A stretch of DNA of 41,579 nucleotides from an uncultured Oscillospiraceae bacterium (GCA_910588975.1 CAJUSE010000015.1:1-41579); one strand, 5' to 3'; positions 7,895 to 16,880 are shown, numbered from the stretch's first letter. Numbers and translations are program-made. The notes: generated by a model from the letters alone, not told the origin.

Positions 7895-7926
7895 GTCAAG
7901 GCGACAAAAAAGCTCATAGGCACAAC

Positions 7927-7960
7927 AAGGCCCCGGACCGCATCAGCGGTCCGGGGCCTT
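7927..7960. terminator. Bidirectional terminator
   Basis: A 15-bp perfect stem (AAGGCCCCGGACCGC and complement, loop ATCA) between the convergent 5'-nucleotidase and SLH/WG-repeat genes, with T-rich flanks in both directions. Confidence 0.8.
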
Positions 7961-7994
7961 GGTTTACTCTGCTGAAATGCCGGTCCTTCCCAAA

Positions 7995-9977
7995 TCAGGC
8001 GTGGACCAGATACCAGGTGGTGTTGAAGCGGCAGGCGTAGTAGCCCTCGCCCATGTCCTTGATCTCGTCGTAGTAGATGTTGTCCTTGTAGTAGCGGATG
8101 GCGTAATCGGTGAAGCCGATCTGGTCGTTGCCGTAGGCCACCACGGGCTTGCCGTTCTCCTGGGCGATCTTGATGAAGGAGTAGGCGGAGAGGGCCTCCT
8201 CCTCGGTGCCGTAGATGGGCTCCACCACCACGGCGTCGTCATAGAACAGGCCCCACTTCCCGTTTACCTGGAAAGAGGTGTAACTGCGGCCGGAGACGGG
8301 CTTGAACTCGTTGACCGCCTGGCAGAAGGTGCCGTCGGGCAGGTAGAAGGTGCCGTCCTCCATCTTGGCGGAGCGGTGGTTGCTGCCCTTGGGGGAGACG
8401 ACCTTCCCCGTGTTGGTGTCGATGATCCAGGGATACTCGCTGTGGTACTCGTTGATCATCACGGTGCCGTTGGCATTGATGTTCTTGGCGTTCAGCCAAA
8501 TGCTGTCCTCGTTGGTGTTGAAAACGGCGACGATGCCGGTGACATCGGCCAGGGTGCAGGTATAGCGGAAGCCCTCTTCGGTGGAGGGATCAATGCTCAG
8601 GGCGTAGCCCCCGGCGATGGGGGTGCGGTCGGAGAAGGCGTCGGTCTTAAAGTGGTGCTCACCCAGACCGAGGATGATGCCGTTCTCCCCGGCCAGAGCC
8701 TGCTGGTCGCCGTACTCCAGAACGGCAAGAGACTCATTCTTATAGAGCCGGATGGAGTCATAGAGATAGTCGGTAATGACGGTGCCCCGGTTGGCCAGGG
8801 CGTACTTGTTGCCAGACTTCACCGCCACCAGGGGGCTGCCGTCCTGGGTGGTGGGGGTGCCGTCGAAGTGGCCCACCTTGGCGCCGGACATGTCAAAGAC
8901 ATCCCAGTCGTTGTCCTTCACCTTGGCAAAGATGTTGACCCCGTTGGTCATCATGGAATAATACAGGTAGTCGCTCTTGACCTGGCCGTTGACCACCACA
9001 GCGTACTTGCCGTCGCTGAAGACGCTGGACTTGGTAAGGAATAGGCCGAACCGGTCCTCCTTGATGCTGGGGCCGGAGAGCACCACTGTGCCGTTGGTGT
9101 TGATAAGACCGGAGCCGTCCTCCAGCCGCACCACGGCGTAGCCGTAGGGGGAGAAGTCCTCGGCCCCACTGTACTGGGCGGCGATCTTAACGGTGCCGTT
9201 GCCGTCCATGTAGCCGTACTTCTTGGTCGTCTGGTCCTGGAAGCGCATGAGCCCGCAGGACATCTTTGTCACCTTGCCGCCGGGGATCTCGGGGGCCACC
9301 CGCTGGCTCATGGGGGTGAGGGACAGGGTCTTGCGCAGGCTCACGTCGGCGCACCGGGCGGCGATGGCGGCCACCTCAGCCCGGGTGATGTAGGCGTAGG
9401 GCTGGAACATGCCGTACTGGTCGCTGCCGGTGAAGATACCGGCGTTGTAGAGCTTAAAAATGGCCCCGCTGCCGTCGGTGGAGCCGGACACATCGGGCAG
9501 CTCGCTCACCGCATTGATGGCGTTCCAGGCGGCATCAGGGAGGGCGGCGGCCATAATGGCGGCCATCTCGGCCCGGGTGGCGTTGCGGGCGTAGTTGTCA
9601 AACTGGCCCTTTGCGATGATGCCCTTCTGGATGCAATAGTTGGCCCCGTTCTCCCGCCAGTCGCTGGAGGTGGTGGGGATAGTGCCGTCCCCGCCGTTGT
9701 AGATGTTGTGCATCCGGGCGGCGATGGTCAAAGCCTCGGCCAGGGTGAACATCCCCTGGGGAGAGAAGGTGGTAGTGCTGCTGCCGTTCATCAGGCCCAG
9801 CTCGTAGGCGTCCTTGACGGAAGCGGCGTACCAGTCATTTTCCTTCACGTCGGTGAACTGACCGGGGGTGTAGGTCTTGCTCCGGCTGAAGCCGGCGGCG
9901 GAGGCCCCGGTCACCAGCAGCCCCGCCGTCATGGTCAGGGCCAGCAGCCCTGACAAAAGTCGCTTTTTCATGCTCAT
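7995..9977 (-). CDS. SLH domain protein with WG-type repeats
   Basis: Secreted wall-anchored protein of 660 residues. Signal peptide 1-28 (MSMKKRLLSGLLALTMTAGL, cleavage near GASAA). Three SLH repeats at the N-terminus: about 40-95 (FTDVKENDWYAASVKDAYEL, FSPQGMFTLAEA), 105-160 (ANYCIQKGIIAKG, ATRAEMAAIM) and 175-225 (YNAGIFTGSDQYGMFQP, ITRAEVAAI). The rest contains WG-like repeats of about 40-50 residues, such as KYGYMDGNGTVKIAAQYSGAE, SGLINTNGTVVL and KWGLFYDDAVVVEP. This module is common in Clostridia surface proteins and of unclear function. The ATG at 9977 follows GGAGGAAGAGAGAAT; a second ATG two codons later is possible. It is unrelated in body to SLH-A to SLH-D and lacks their leader repeat. 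Confidence 0.9.
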   Translation of the reverse strand: MSMKKRLLSGLLALTMTAGLLVTGASAAGFSRSKTYTPGQFTDVKENDWYAASVKDAYELGLMNGSSTTTFSPQGMFTLAEALTIAARMHNIYNGGDGTIPTTSSDWRENGANYCIQKGIIAKGQFDNYARNATRAEMAAIMAAALPDAAWNAINAVSELPDVSGSTDGSGAIFKLYNAGIFTGSDQYGMFQPYAYITRAEVAAIAARCADVSLRKTLSLTPMSQRVAPEIPGGKVTKMSCGLMRFQDQTTKKYGYMDGNGTVKIAAQYSGAEDFSPYGYAVVRLEDGSGLINTNGTVVLSGPSIKEDRFGLFLTKSSVFSDGKYAVVVNGQVKSDYLYYSMMTNGVNIFAKVKDNDWDVFDMSGAKVGHFDGTPTTQDGSPLVAVKSGNKYALANRGTVITDYLYDSIRLYKNESLAVLEYGDQQALAGENGIILGLGEHHFKTDAFSDRTPIAGGYALSIDPSTEEGFRYTCTLADVTGIVAVFNTNEDSIWLNAKNINANGTVMINEYHSEYPWIIDTNTGKVVSPKGSNHRSAKMEDGTFYLPDGTFCQAVNEFKPVSGRSYTSFQVNGKWGLFYDDAVVVEPIYGTEEEALSAYSFIKIAQENGKPVVAYGNDQIGFTDYAIRYYKDNIYYDEIKDMGEGYYACRFNTTWYLVHA

Positions 9978-10036
9978 ATTCTCTCTTCCTCCTCGCATTT
10001 TGGCGGTGTTCCAGGTCCTTCCGCCCTATCGGAGAT

Positions 10037-10065
10037 ATTATAATACAGGGCTATGGATATATCAA
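10037..10065 (-). promoter_or_regulatory. Promoter of the SLH/WG-repeat gene
   Basis: Minus-strand -35 TTGATA (10060-10065) and -10 TATAAT (10037-10042) with 17-bp spacing. Confidence 0.8.
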
Positions 10066-10124
10066 GTCCGACTTGGGCGGGCAGTTGGCCCATCTGCTCC
10101 AGCCCTCTTTTTTCTCTTCCTCCG

Positions 10125-10153
10125 TTTACAATCGCCCCCAATTCCTGTATAAT
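10125..10153 (+). promoter_or_regulatory. Promoter of prfC
   Basis: TTTACA (10125-10130) and TATAAT (10148-10153), 17-bp spacer. It leaves an untranslated leader of roughly 150 nt before the ATG at 10314. The leader is GC-rich and can fold locally (AGACAACGTCT, CGCCCCTCCGCCC), but no known riboswitch is recognised. With the divergent promoter at 10037 it accounts for most of the 336-bp intergenic stretch. Confidence 0.8.
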
Positions 10154-10313
10154 ATTCCACAGGCGGTCAGACAACGTCTGCCCGCTGGGCTGCCGCCCCT
10201 CCGCCCTACGGACGGCTGTGAGACAATAAAGAAATCTTTTGAAAAGGGGTTTCCCCAATGTAATATTTCTTATCAATAATAACAAAATGTATTTAAAAAT
10301 GGAGGGACACCCC

Positions 10314-11924
10314 ATGCCCAAATATGAAAATGAGATCACCCGCCGCCGAACCTTTGCCATCATCTCCCACCCCGACGCCGGCAAGACCACCCTGACGGAA
10401 AAGTTCCTGCTCTACGGCGGAGCCATCGCCCAGGCCGGCCAGGTGAAGGGCAAGAAGAACGCCCGGGCGGCCACCTCGGACTGGATGGAGATCGAGAAGC
10501 AGCGTGGCATTTCGGTGACCAGCTCTGTCATGCAGTTCCAGTACGAGGGCTACTGCGTGAACATCCTGGACACCCCCGGCCACCAGGACTTCTCCGAGGA
10601 CACCTACCGCACCCTCATGGCCGCCGACTCCGCCGTCATGGTCATCGACGCCGCCAAGGGCGTGGAGGCCCAGACCCGAAAGCTGTTCAAGGTCTGCGCC
10701 ATGCGGGACATCCCCATCTTCACCTTCATCAACAAGCTGGACCGGGAGGCCCGGGACCCCTTTGAGCTCTGCGAGGAGCTGGAGCACGAGCTGGGCATCG
10801 AGACCTGCCCCATGAACTGGCCCATTGGCTCGGGCAAGGAGTTCCAGGGGGTCTACGACCGGCAGAAGCACGCCATCATCCACTTTACCAGCAACGGCGG
10901 GGCCAAGGCAGCCACCGCCACTCAGGTCTCCCTGGAGGACAGCGGGCTGGACGAGCTCATTGGCCAGCGGCTCCATCAGCAGCTCAACGACGATGTGGAG
11001 CTGCTGGACGGCGCCGCCGCCGAGTTTGATTTGGAGAAGGTCCGCCACGGCAAGCTCTCCCCGGTGTTCTTCGGCTCCGCCCTCACCAACTTCGGCGTGG
11101 AGCCCTTCCTGGAGGGCTTTTTGCAGATGACCACCCCCCCCCTGTCCCGGATGGCCGGGGAAAAGGTGGTGGACAGCATGGACGAGGACTTCTCCGCCTT
11201 CGTCTTTAAGATCCAGGCCAACATGAACAAGGCCCATCGGGACCGCATCGCCTTCATGCGCATTGTCTCCGGCAAGTTCGAGGCGGACAAGGAGGTCTAC
11301 CACGTCCAGGGGGGCAAGAAGCTACGGCTCTCCCGGCCCCAGCAGCTCATGGCCGCCGAGCGGGAGATCATCGAGGAGGCCTACGCCGGGGACATCATCG
11401 GCGTATTTGACCCGGGCATCTTCGCCATCGGGGACACCCTGTGCGCCCCGGGCAAGAAGTTCCAATTTGACCCCATCCCCACCTTCGCCCCTGAGCATTT
11501 CCGCCGGGTGCGGCCCCTGGACACCATGAAGCGCAAGCAGTTCCTCAAGGGGGCCGAGCAGATCGCCCAGGAGGGCGCCATCCAGATGTTCAAGGCCCCC
11601 TACACCGGCATGGAGGAAATTATTGTGGGCGTGGTGGGCACCCTGCAATTCGACGTGCTGGAGTACCGGCTGAAAAACGAGTACGGGGTGGACATCTTCA
11701 TGGAGGGCCTGCCCTACGAGTACCTGCGGTGGATCGACACCGCTGACGGCGAGCCTGCCAAGGAGGAGGACCTCATCCTCGGCACCGACACCAAGCTGGT
11801 GGAGGACTTCAAGGGCCGGCAGCTGCTGCTGTTCGGTTCCCGTTGGGCGGTGAACTGGACGAAGGAGCGCAATCCCCAGCTCACCTTCTCCCCCTTCAGC
11901 CAGGCGGGAGAGGACGAGGCATAA
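10314..11924 (+). CDS. prfC: Peptide chain release factor 3
   Basis: Translational GTPase that removes RF1/RF2 from the ribosome after peptide release. It has 536 residues (E. coli RF3 is 529). GTPase motifs in order: G1 HPDAGKTT (19-26), the G3 motif DTPGHQDF, and G4 NKLD followed by the RF3-type REARDPFELCEELE. The insertion between G4 and domain II and the C-terminal LQFDVLEYRLKNEYGV block are typical of RF3 rather than EF-G. The start was chosen at 10314 because GGAGG lies 8 bases upstream; upstream in-frame starts fall in the leader without a ribosome site. It is a single gene with its own promoter and terminator, and the only core housekeeping gene inside the S-layer region. Confidence 0.96.
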   Translation: MPKYENEITRRRTFAIISHPDAGKTTLTEKFLLYGGAIAQAGQVKGKKNARAATSDWMEIEKQRGISVTSSVMQFQYEGYCVNILDTPGHQDFSEDTYRTLMAADSAVMVIDAAKGVEAQTRKLFKVCAMRDIPIFTFINKLDREARDPFELCEELEHELGIETCPMNWPIGSGKEFQGVYDRQKHAIIHFTSNGGAKAATATQVSLEDSGLDELIGQRLHQQLNDDVELLDGAAAEFDLEKVRHGKLSPVFFGSALTNFGVEPFLEGFLQMTTPPLSRMAGEKVVDSMDEDFSAFVFKIQANMNKAHRDRIAFMRIVSGKFEADKEVYHVQGGKKLRLSRPQQLMAAEREIIEEAYAGDIIGVFDPGIFAIGDTLCAPGKKFQFDPIPTFAPEHFRRVRPLDTMKRKQFLKGAEQIAQEGAIQMFKAPYTGMEEIIVGVVGTLQFDVLEYRLKNEYGVDIFMEGLPYEYLRWIDTADGEPAKEEDLILGTDTKLVEDFKGRQLLLFGSRWAVNWTKERNPQLTFSPFSQAGEDEA

Positions 11925-11935
11925 AAAGAATAGGG

Positions 11936-11969
11936 ACCGCCCCGAGGATACTCCCGGGGCGGTTTCTTT
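11936..11969 (+). terminator. Terminator of prfC
   Basis: ACCGCCCCG pairs with CGGGGCGGT across a 10-nt loop, followed by TTTCTTT. Confidence 0.8.
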
Positions 11970-12008
11970 GTGGGCGCCGGCCCCGATTTCCATTGATTTG
12001 TTGTGTCT

Positions 12009-12032
12009 TGTAGGGGCGGCCTGTGGCCGCCC
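12009..12032. repeat. REP-like palindrome
   Basis: GTAGGGGCGGCC followed by the complement of GGGCGGCC around TGT. Same family as the palindromes at 22874-22958 and 40082-40204. Confidence 0.7.
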
Positions 12033-12041
12033 GAGGGCGTG

Positions 12042-12084
12042 AAAAGGCGGCGGGAGAGGTGGGGGGACCTCTTCCGCCGCTTTC
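12042..12084 (+). promoter_or_regulatory. tfl2 leader hairpin (terminator-like)
   Basis: Second copy of the element at 1712. The left arm (12042-12060) is identical to copy 1. The right arm (12067-12084) keeps the 14 loop-proximal pairs including the G-U pair, with a one-base bulge lower down. The loop is six G instead of GGGTGG. T-rich bases follow (TTTCTTTGTGTTTT). It lies 33 bases before the tfl2 start. Confidence 0.8.
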
Positions 12085-12117
12085 TTTGTGTTTTCCTCCA
12101 TGGGTGGAGGTGTTTTT

Positions 12118-12564
12118 ATGAGCAAGACGACAAATTATCAGCTGACCATATGGGATTATGGGGATGAGGATTTCACCCCCGGACAGGTGCGGGAGGACCT
12201 GGCAGAGAACTTCACCGCCCTGGACGGGGCGCTGAAGGCAGAGGAGACCATCCGGGCAAAAGCCATCAAGGAGCTGGTGGTGGTAGGAACCTATATGGGC
12301 AACGGAGAGGCCTCCCAGACCATCCAGTTGGGGTTTACGCCCCGGGCAGTGTTTGCGGTGAACTCGGAGGGGAAAATTTCCGATAATTACCGCTGCTATG
12401 CAGGCTTGGTGGTAACAGGGCACAATATGGTCAACAGCCGGGACGAAGAGATTTTGACATTGACCGGCAGTGGTTTCACCGTCTATTACATGAGTGACTC
12501 CAATTCCATGGTCCCTCGAACCAATGACAAGAATACTGTCTATAACTACGTGGCCCTGCGGTAG
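12118..12564 (+). CDS. Tail-fibre-like small protein, paralog 2 (tfl2)
   Basis: 148 residues. Residues 1-42 match tfl1 almost exactly (MSKTTNYQLTIWDYGDEDF, then VREDLAENFTALD). The second half shares only GNGEASQTIQLGFTPRAVF and the terminal tyrosine-rich VYNYVAL pattern; the rest is different sequence. This contrast between constant head and divergent tip is what one expects of a receptor-binding or adhesive module, but that is inference. Same ribosome site (GGTGGAGGTG, TTTTT, ATG) and leader hairpin as tfl1. It is separated from the convergent SLH-B gene by one terminator. Neither secretion signal nor phage neighbours are seen. Confidence 0.75.
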   Translation: MSKTTNYQLTIWDYGDEDFTPGQVREDLAENFTALDGALKAEETIRAKAIKELVVVGTYMGNGEASQTIQLGFTPRAVFAVNSEGKISDNYRCYAGLVVTGHNMVNSRDEEILTLTGSGFTVYYMSDSNSMVPRTNDKNTVYNYVALR

Positions 12565-12573
12565 GGGACAAAA

Positions 12574-12603
12574 GGACCCCGGACGATCGCTCGTCCGGGG
12601 TCC
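12574..12603. terminator. Terminator between tfl2 and SLH-B
   Basis: A 13-bp perfect stem (GGACCCCGGACGA and complement, loop TCGC) between two convergent genes, with T-rich flanks on both sides. Confidence 0.8.
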
Positions 12604-12636
12604 CCATTGTTTCAGGCAATCAACGATCCGTGAAAA

Positions 12637-15315
12637 TTACTCCAGGATGTCCTTCTTGTTGGAGGTCTCCACGAAGATGGCCACGATGACCTTGTTGCCC
12701 TTGGTATCGGTGGTGGTGACGATGGCGGCATTCCGGTGACCGGTCACGGAGTCAAAGCCATTGACGCCAATGTCACGGCCCAGCTCGCTGTCGTCGGCGT
12801 TGACATACACGATAGTGCAGTCATCGTCCAGGGCGTAGGTGCTCTGGCTGTTCTCAACGCCCTCCCAGCTCTCATCAACCTTCGTAACCGTGTGGAAGAA
12901 GGTCAGGGTGTTGTCGCCGTCGTTGAGCTCCTTCACATACATGTCGGTCAGCTCGTAGTTGCCGGTGGCATCCACGAAGTCCTTCTTAAAGATGGTGATG
13001 TCCTTGGTCTCGTAGATCTCGTCAGAGACAGGCTCGAAGGAGACCAGCTTGCCGGTGAACTTGTCCTGCTTGGCGGTGAAGAGCAGAGTGAACTCCTCCT
13101 CGTTGTTCTTCACGGTGTACTCGAAGTAGGAAGTGCCATCCCGCTTGGTGGTGCCAGCGTAACCGGTGACAATGCCGTAAACGGTGTTGTCAGTGGCGCC
13201 GGGGGCATTCTTGTTCAGGTCGGCGAACACGGCCACGACCTTCTTGTCGCCGTTCAGAACGTAGGTGCAGCTCACATTCTCCAGGCTGTCCAGGTCACGG
13301 ATGTTGTAGGTCTTGAACTTGTAAGCACCGTCGTCCTTGCCAGCATCAGTGCCGTTGTTAATGGTGGTGGCGCTGGTCTCGGCAAACAGCACGCAGTTGG
13401 CAGTGGTGACAGCGCCGTCGAAGGCCTTGGTCTTCTGGACGTAGTCAGCAGTGCTGGGAGTCTCGTAGGAGGCCTTGATGGTCACGGTAGCGTCAGAGGT
13501 CTTGCCGCTCCAGACAACGATGTCGCCCACATTGTAGTCGCCAGCAGAGGTGGCCTTGTTACCGTCCACATCCTTGCTATTGTCGCCCACGGTGATGACG
13601 GTCTTGGTGCCCTCGCCGTCCATAACCTGCAGCTGCAGGGCGTTGAACACGCCGTTGGTCTTGCCGTCAGCCTTGACAGCAGTGACCACGGAGTAGTTGG
13701 TGGCGGCCTCGGAAATCATGACGGCAGCGCCCACATAGCCGTTGACCATATACAGGTCGAACTCCTCGCCGATGTCGTCGCCGTCAAAGGCGGTGGTGAC
13801 GCTCTCACCGGGAATGGCGTTGAGCATATTGGCGGCGCCGTGGATCTTGTAGGTCTCGCCGTCCAGCTTCACGTTGGTCTGATCCTTATAGCCCTTGACC
13901 TCGCCGGTGACCTTCTCGGCCTCCTCCACGATGGTGTAGGACAGGTCCTCATCGATGTCGGCGTACAGGGTGGTGACCACGACCACATCGCCCTTGGCGA
14001 TGCCCTCGTAGATCTCATTGTCGTCGATGTCAATGGAGCCCACGCCGTTGTTCATGCTCACCTTGTCGCTGTTCTTGGCAGTGACGGCAGCGATCTTGGA
14101 CTCGGTGACATAGACGGTCATGATCTTGCCGTCCTCGGGATCGGTAACAGCCTTGATGGCGTCGCCGGTCTTGTCCTGAAGAGCGGTGGTCAGAGCGCTG
14201 TTGGCGGAAGAGGTGCCCTTGGAGGACAGATCCTCCTTGGTGTCCAGACCGTAGTTGATGATCACATCAACAGTATCCTTGGCGTCATACTTGGTGCCGC
14301 CGATGTTGATCTGGGCCTTGGTGCTCTTGTTGTCCTTCACATCGCCCTTGATAGCGGTGATGACCTCAGTCCGGCCAGTGTTGAACACACCGTAGATGGT
14401 GTCGTTCTTATCGGGCTGCTTCTTGGAGCCGGACTTGCCGTCCTTGAAGATGACCTTGACCTGCTCGCCGATGTTGGCGATGTCGAAGTCGTAGGGGAAC
14501 TGAGCCTTGTTGGCCCTCACATCGTCATCGGCGGTGTCCAGCTTGCCCTCAACGGCAATGTAGCCCTTGTTGCTGGCCTTGCCGGTGTTGTAGTTGCCGA
14601 CGAAGGTGCCGACCCAGGTGTAGGCGTCGAAGTACTTGTTCAGGAAGGTCTCGTTGCTCAGAGCGTAGTTCCAGCTGATCTCGCCAGTGGAGACCACCTT
14701 GTCGTAGGTGGTGGTCATGATCTTGGCCTCGAGAGCGTTGTAGGCCATCTGAGCGGTGTTGTCACGGGACAGGCCCACGGAAGTATCAATGTTCTTGATC
14801 TCCTCGTACAGCTTAGCCTCGTTGGCACGACGGTTGACATTGATCTCCCAGTCAGCGCCAGTGAACTCGAAGATGTTGCTGTCGTAGCCCATGGCCACCA
14901 GCAGCATCTTGGCGGCGGCAGCGCCGGTCACAGGCTGGTCGGGGCCGAAGGTGCCATTGCCCATGCCGGCGATGATGTTCATGCTGGCACAGTACTCAAT
15001 GTAGGGACGGGCCCAGTGGTTGGCAATGTCGCTGAACATGGCATTGTTGGCAGAGCCCAGGGTGGGGTCAACACCGCCGTTGAGCATGACGCAGATGATC
15101 TTAGCCATCTCGGCACGGGTCACGGTGGCGTTGGGGTCGAAAGCGCCGGTGTCCTTGCCCTTGAGCACGCCCAGGGTGGACATGACGTTGACGGCTTCGG
15201 TGTGGGTGATCTCCTCGCCGTCGGTGAAGTCCACAGCGGAAGCGCCGACGACCATGGTGCCAACAAGCATCACGGAAGCCAGAGCCATGCTGAGGACCCG
15301 CTTGAGGTTCTTCAT
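12637..15315 (-). CDS. S-layer homology domain protein (SLH-B)
   Basis: Secreted 892-residue surface protein, paralog of SLH-A. Signal peptide 1-27 of the second type (MKNLKRVLSMALASVMLVG, GASAVDF). SLH repeats at about 30-82 (GVLKGKDTGAFDPNATVTRAEMAK), 92-146 (FSDIANHWARPYIEYCASMN, MGNGTFGPDQPVT) and a degenerate third to about 205. The rest is a long beta-rich, acidic region whose blocks align with SLH-A (for example the PDKNDTIYGVFNTG, GYKDQTNVKLDGETYKI and FDLYMVNGYVGAAV segments) but with many differences. The ATG at 15315 follows TAGGAGGAATATCCA. Its leader and first 43 codons are the source or recipient of the identical 157-bp tract shared with SLH-C. Likely an alternative S-layer subunit. 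Confidence 0.93.
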   Translation of the reverse strand: MKNLKRVLSMALASVMLVGTMVVGASAVDFTDGEEITHTEAVNVMSTLGVLKGKDTGAFDPNATVTRAEMAKIICVMLNGGVDPTLGSANNAMFSDIANHWARPYIEYCASMNIIAGMGNGTFGPDQPVTGAAAAKMLLVAMGYDSNIFEFTGADWEINVNRRANEAKLYEEIKNIDTSVGLSRDNTAQMAYNALEAKIMTTTYDKVVSTGEISWNYALSNETFLNKYFDAYTWVGTFVGNYNTGKASNKGYIAVEGKLDTADDDVRANKAQFPYDFDIANIGEQVKVIFKDGKSGSKKQPDKNDTIYGVFNTGRTEVITAIKGDVKDNKSTKAQINIGGTKYDAKDTVDVIINYGLDTKEDLSSKGTSSANSALTTALQDKTGDAIKAVTDPEDGKIMTVYVTESKIAAVTAKNSDKVSMNNGVGSIDIDDNEIYEGIAKGDVVVVTTLYADIDEDLSYTIVEEAEKVTGEVKGYKDQTNVKLDGETYKIHGAANMLNAIPGESVTTAFDGDDIGEEFDLYMVNGYVGAAVMISEAATNYSVVTAVKADGKTNGVFNALQLQVMDGEGTKTVITVGDNSKDVDGNKATSAGDYNVGDIVVWSGKTSDATVTIKASYETPSTADYVQKTKAFDGAVTTANCVLFAETSATTINNGTDAGKDDGAYKFKTYNIRDLDSLENVSCTYVLNGDKKVVAVFADLNKNAPGATDNTVYGIVTGYAGTTKRDGTSYFEYTVKNNEEEFTLLFTAKQDKFTGKLVSFEPVSDEIYETKDITIFKKDFVDATGNYELTDMYVKELNDGDNTLTFFHTVTKVDESWEGVENSQSTYALDDDCTIVYVNADDSELGRDIGVNGFDSVTGHRNAAIVTTTDTKGNKVIVAIFVETSNKKDILE

Positions 15316-15622
15316 TGGATATTCCTCCTATTTTTTATTTGGATCCGGTTCGTCATATCCCGCTCACGTCTTGAAAACACTGGCTTTTCCAAGGCGCAAG
15401 GGGCGTATGACGCCCCTAACACCCCCAAAAAACGTACCCAAAAGCGCAAAAAAGCCCCGGGAAAGCCCATTTCCCGGGGCATAAAGTGACCTTGGTAGAC
15501 ATTTTGGTAGACACCATATTCTGGAAATGTAATCAACCCCTTGCGTCCCAACCACTCCCGCCAATTTTTTGGTAGACATTTGGTAGACATGAACTCCCCA
15601 CAACATTTTTGCGGGGCGAAAA
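15316..15622 (-). repeat. S-layer leader repeat, copy 3 (full)
   Basis: Nearly identical to 5040-5345. Boxes TTGGTAGACA at 15492-15501, 15504-15513, 15569-15578 and 15580-15589; terminator 15448-15480; intact palindrome GGGGCGTCATACGCCCC at about 15400. Differences from copy 2 are scattered single bases, concentrated between the two box pairs. Confidence 0.9.
15448..15480 (-). terminator. Terminator inside the SLH-B leader
   Basis: Same 11-bp stem and TTTTTT tail as at 5172-5204, again between the box pairs and the gene. Confidence 0.8.
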
Positions 15623-15660
15623 CCTGGGCCGCCCCCATGGGAAAACCGTGCATACTTTGC

Positions 15661-15703
15661 AAAAAATCCCCGGCCTTGCGCATTGCAAGACCGGGGCAAA
15701 AAA
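15661..15703. terminator. Bidirectional terminator downstream of the Fic gene
   Basis: CCCCGGCCTTGC pairs with GCAAGACCGGGG (one G-U/A-C position), flanked by an A-run and a T-run in both directions. It can end the Fic transcript on the minus strand. The remaining bases up to 15772 show nothing recognisable. Confidence 0.75.
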
Positions 15704-15772
15704 TTAAAATAGGCGGCCGCTCAACGTCAGGAAAATTAAATTGAGCAAGCTCAGGGATGTTGTTATAGGAAT

Positions 15773-16759
15773 TCACCGGAACAACTTATATCCCCAGTGT
15801 CCGTGTATGCTGCACTTAACCAATTTACGCTCTCTTTCAAAACCTGCCAAAATTCGATTGGCCGTGGCCGGCGACACACCGCACAGCGCCCGGACGTCGG
15901 CATTCATGATATAGTCATGGGTTTGCAGAAACTCCTCGACCAACCTCCACCGCATTGTCGCCTTGTCTATCTTTCCATCGCTCATTTCATCACTCGTTTT
16001 GATGGCGTCAATGAGCGATGCTTGGATGGCCGAAAGCATAAACTCAATAAAAATCGTAGATGCTCCGGCATTGTTAGAAGCGTTGATGGCCTCGTAATAC
16101 TCCTGCTGCCGGGCATAGACCATGGACTCAACCGGGAGCCATGCGAAGGTGGGGTTCCATTGGGAAAGCAACAGCGTATGCCACAGCCTCCCCACCCGGC
16201 CATTGCCGTCGGCGAAGGGATGGATCAGCTCAAACTCATAGTGGAATACACAGCTGCGGATGAGCATATGCACATCGCTGTCCCTGACCCAGGCCAGAAG
16301 CCCTGCCACCAAACCCGGCACATATTGCGGCAAGGTGCCAAAGTGAAGCACATTGCCGCCCTGGTCGACCACCCCCACGGGGCGGGAGCGAAACACGCCG
16401 GACTCTTCCACCAAGGCCCGTGTCATAATGCTGTGGGCCGTCAACAAGTCATCCACTGAGTAGGGATCCAGTTCATCCAGCCGCTGGTAGATCTCATAGG
16501 CGTTTTTGACCTCGGCAATATCCTTGGGCGGGGCCAGCACCTGCTTGCCATTCAGAACGGCGGTGACCTGCTCCAGACTAAGGGTGTTCTGCTCAATGGC
16601 CAGAGAGCCGTGGATGGTGCGGATACGATTGGCCCGGCGCAGAGTAGGGCTGGCAGACAGGCGTTGGGTGGAGGTGAGCCTGCCGATCAGCTCCGCAATT
16701 TCCGCCACAAGGTCGATCATTTTGTTCGTGATTTCAAAAGGCGGCTGTTTGTTCTTCAT
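15773..16759 (-). CDS. Fic domain protein (probable AMP transferase)
   Basis: 328 residues. The Fic active-site motif is complete: HPFADGNGRVGR at 180-191, matching HxFx(D/E)GNGRxxR. In the known family this motif moves AMP or another phosphate-containing group onto a target hydroxyl. The N-terminal helix carries the inhibitory-motif-like SLAIEQ (52-57). The usual (S/T)xxxE(G/N) ends in Gly or Asn; here it is Gln, while the inhibitory Glu is kept. The C-terminal ~80 residues look like a winged helix (MRWRLVEEFLQTHDYI, VSPATANRILAGFER), a common arrangement in self-regulating class II Fic proteins with DNA-binding tails. The ATG at 16759 sits 4 bases after GGGAGG; the TTG at 16771 lies within that site's context and is less likely. 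It stands alone with no antitoxin partner. Targets unknown. Confidence 0.9.
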   Translation of the reverse strand: MKNKQPPFEITNKMIDLVAEIAELIGRLTSTQRLSASPTLRRANRIRTIHGSLAIEQNTLSLEQVTAVLNGKQVLAPPKDIAEVKNAYEIYQRLDELDPYSVDDLLTAHSIMTRALVEESGVFRSRPVGVVDQGGNVLHFGTLPQYVPGLVAGLLAWVRDSDVHMLIRSCVFHYEFELIHPFADGNGRVGRLWHTLLLSQWNPTFAWLPVESMVYARQQEYYEAINASNNAGASTIFIEFMLSAIQASLIDAIKTSDEMSDGKIDKATMRWRLVEEFLQTHDYIMNADVRALCGVSPATANRILAGFERERKLVKCSIHGHWGYKLFR

Positions 16760-16789
16760 AGAGCCTCCCAAACGAAATATGATACCAAA

Positions 16790-16817
16790 ATTATATCACA
16801 TTTTGCGGCGAAGGCAA
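16790..16817 (-). promoter_or_regulatory. Promoter of the Fic gene
   Basis: Minus-strand TTGCCT (16812-16817), 16-bp spacer, TATAAT (16790-16795), about 30 bases before the start codon. Confidence 0.7.
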
Positions 16818-16880
16818 TACATCTCTCATTTCATCAATCAAAATTCTGGAGATGGGGCTTTTATTGGGGCGCATGGGCAT

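Noticed and set aside
15773..16759. Fic gene as half of a toxin-antitoxin pair
   Set aside because: No small antitoxin gene adjoins it. The inhibitory helix seems to be within the protein.
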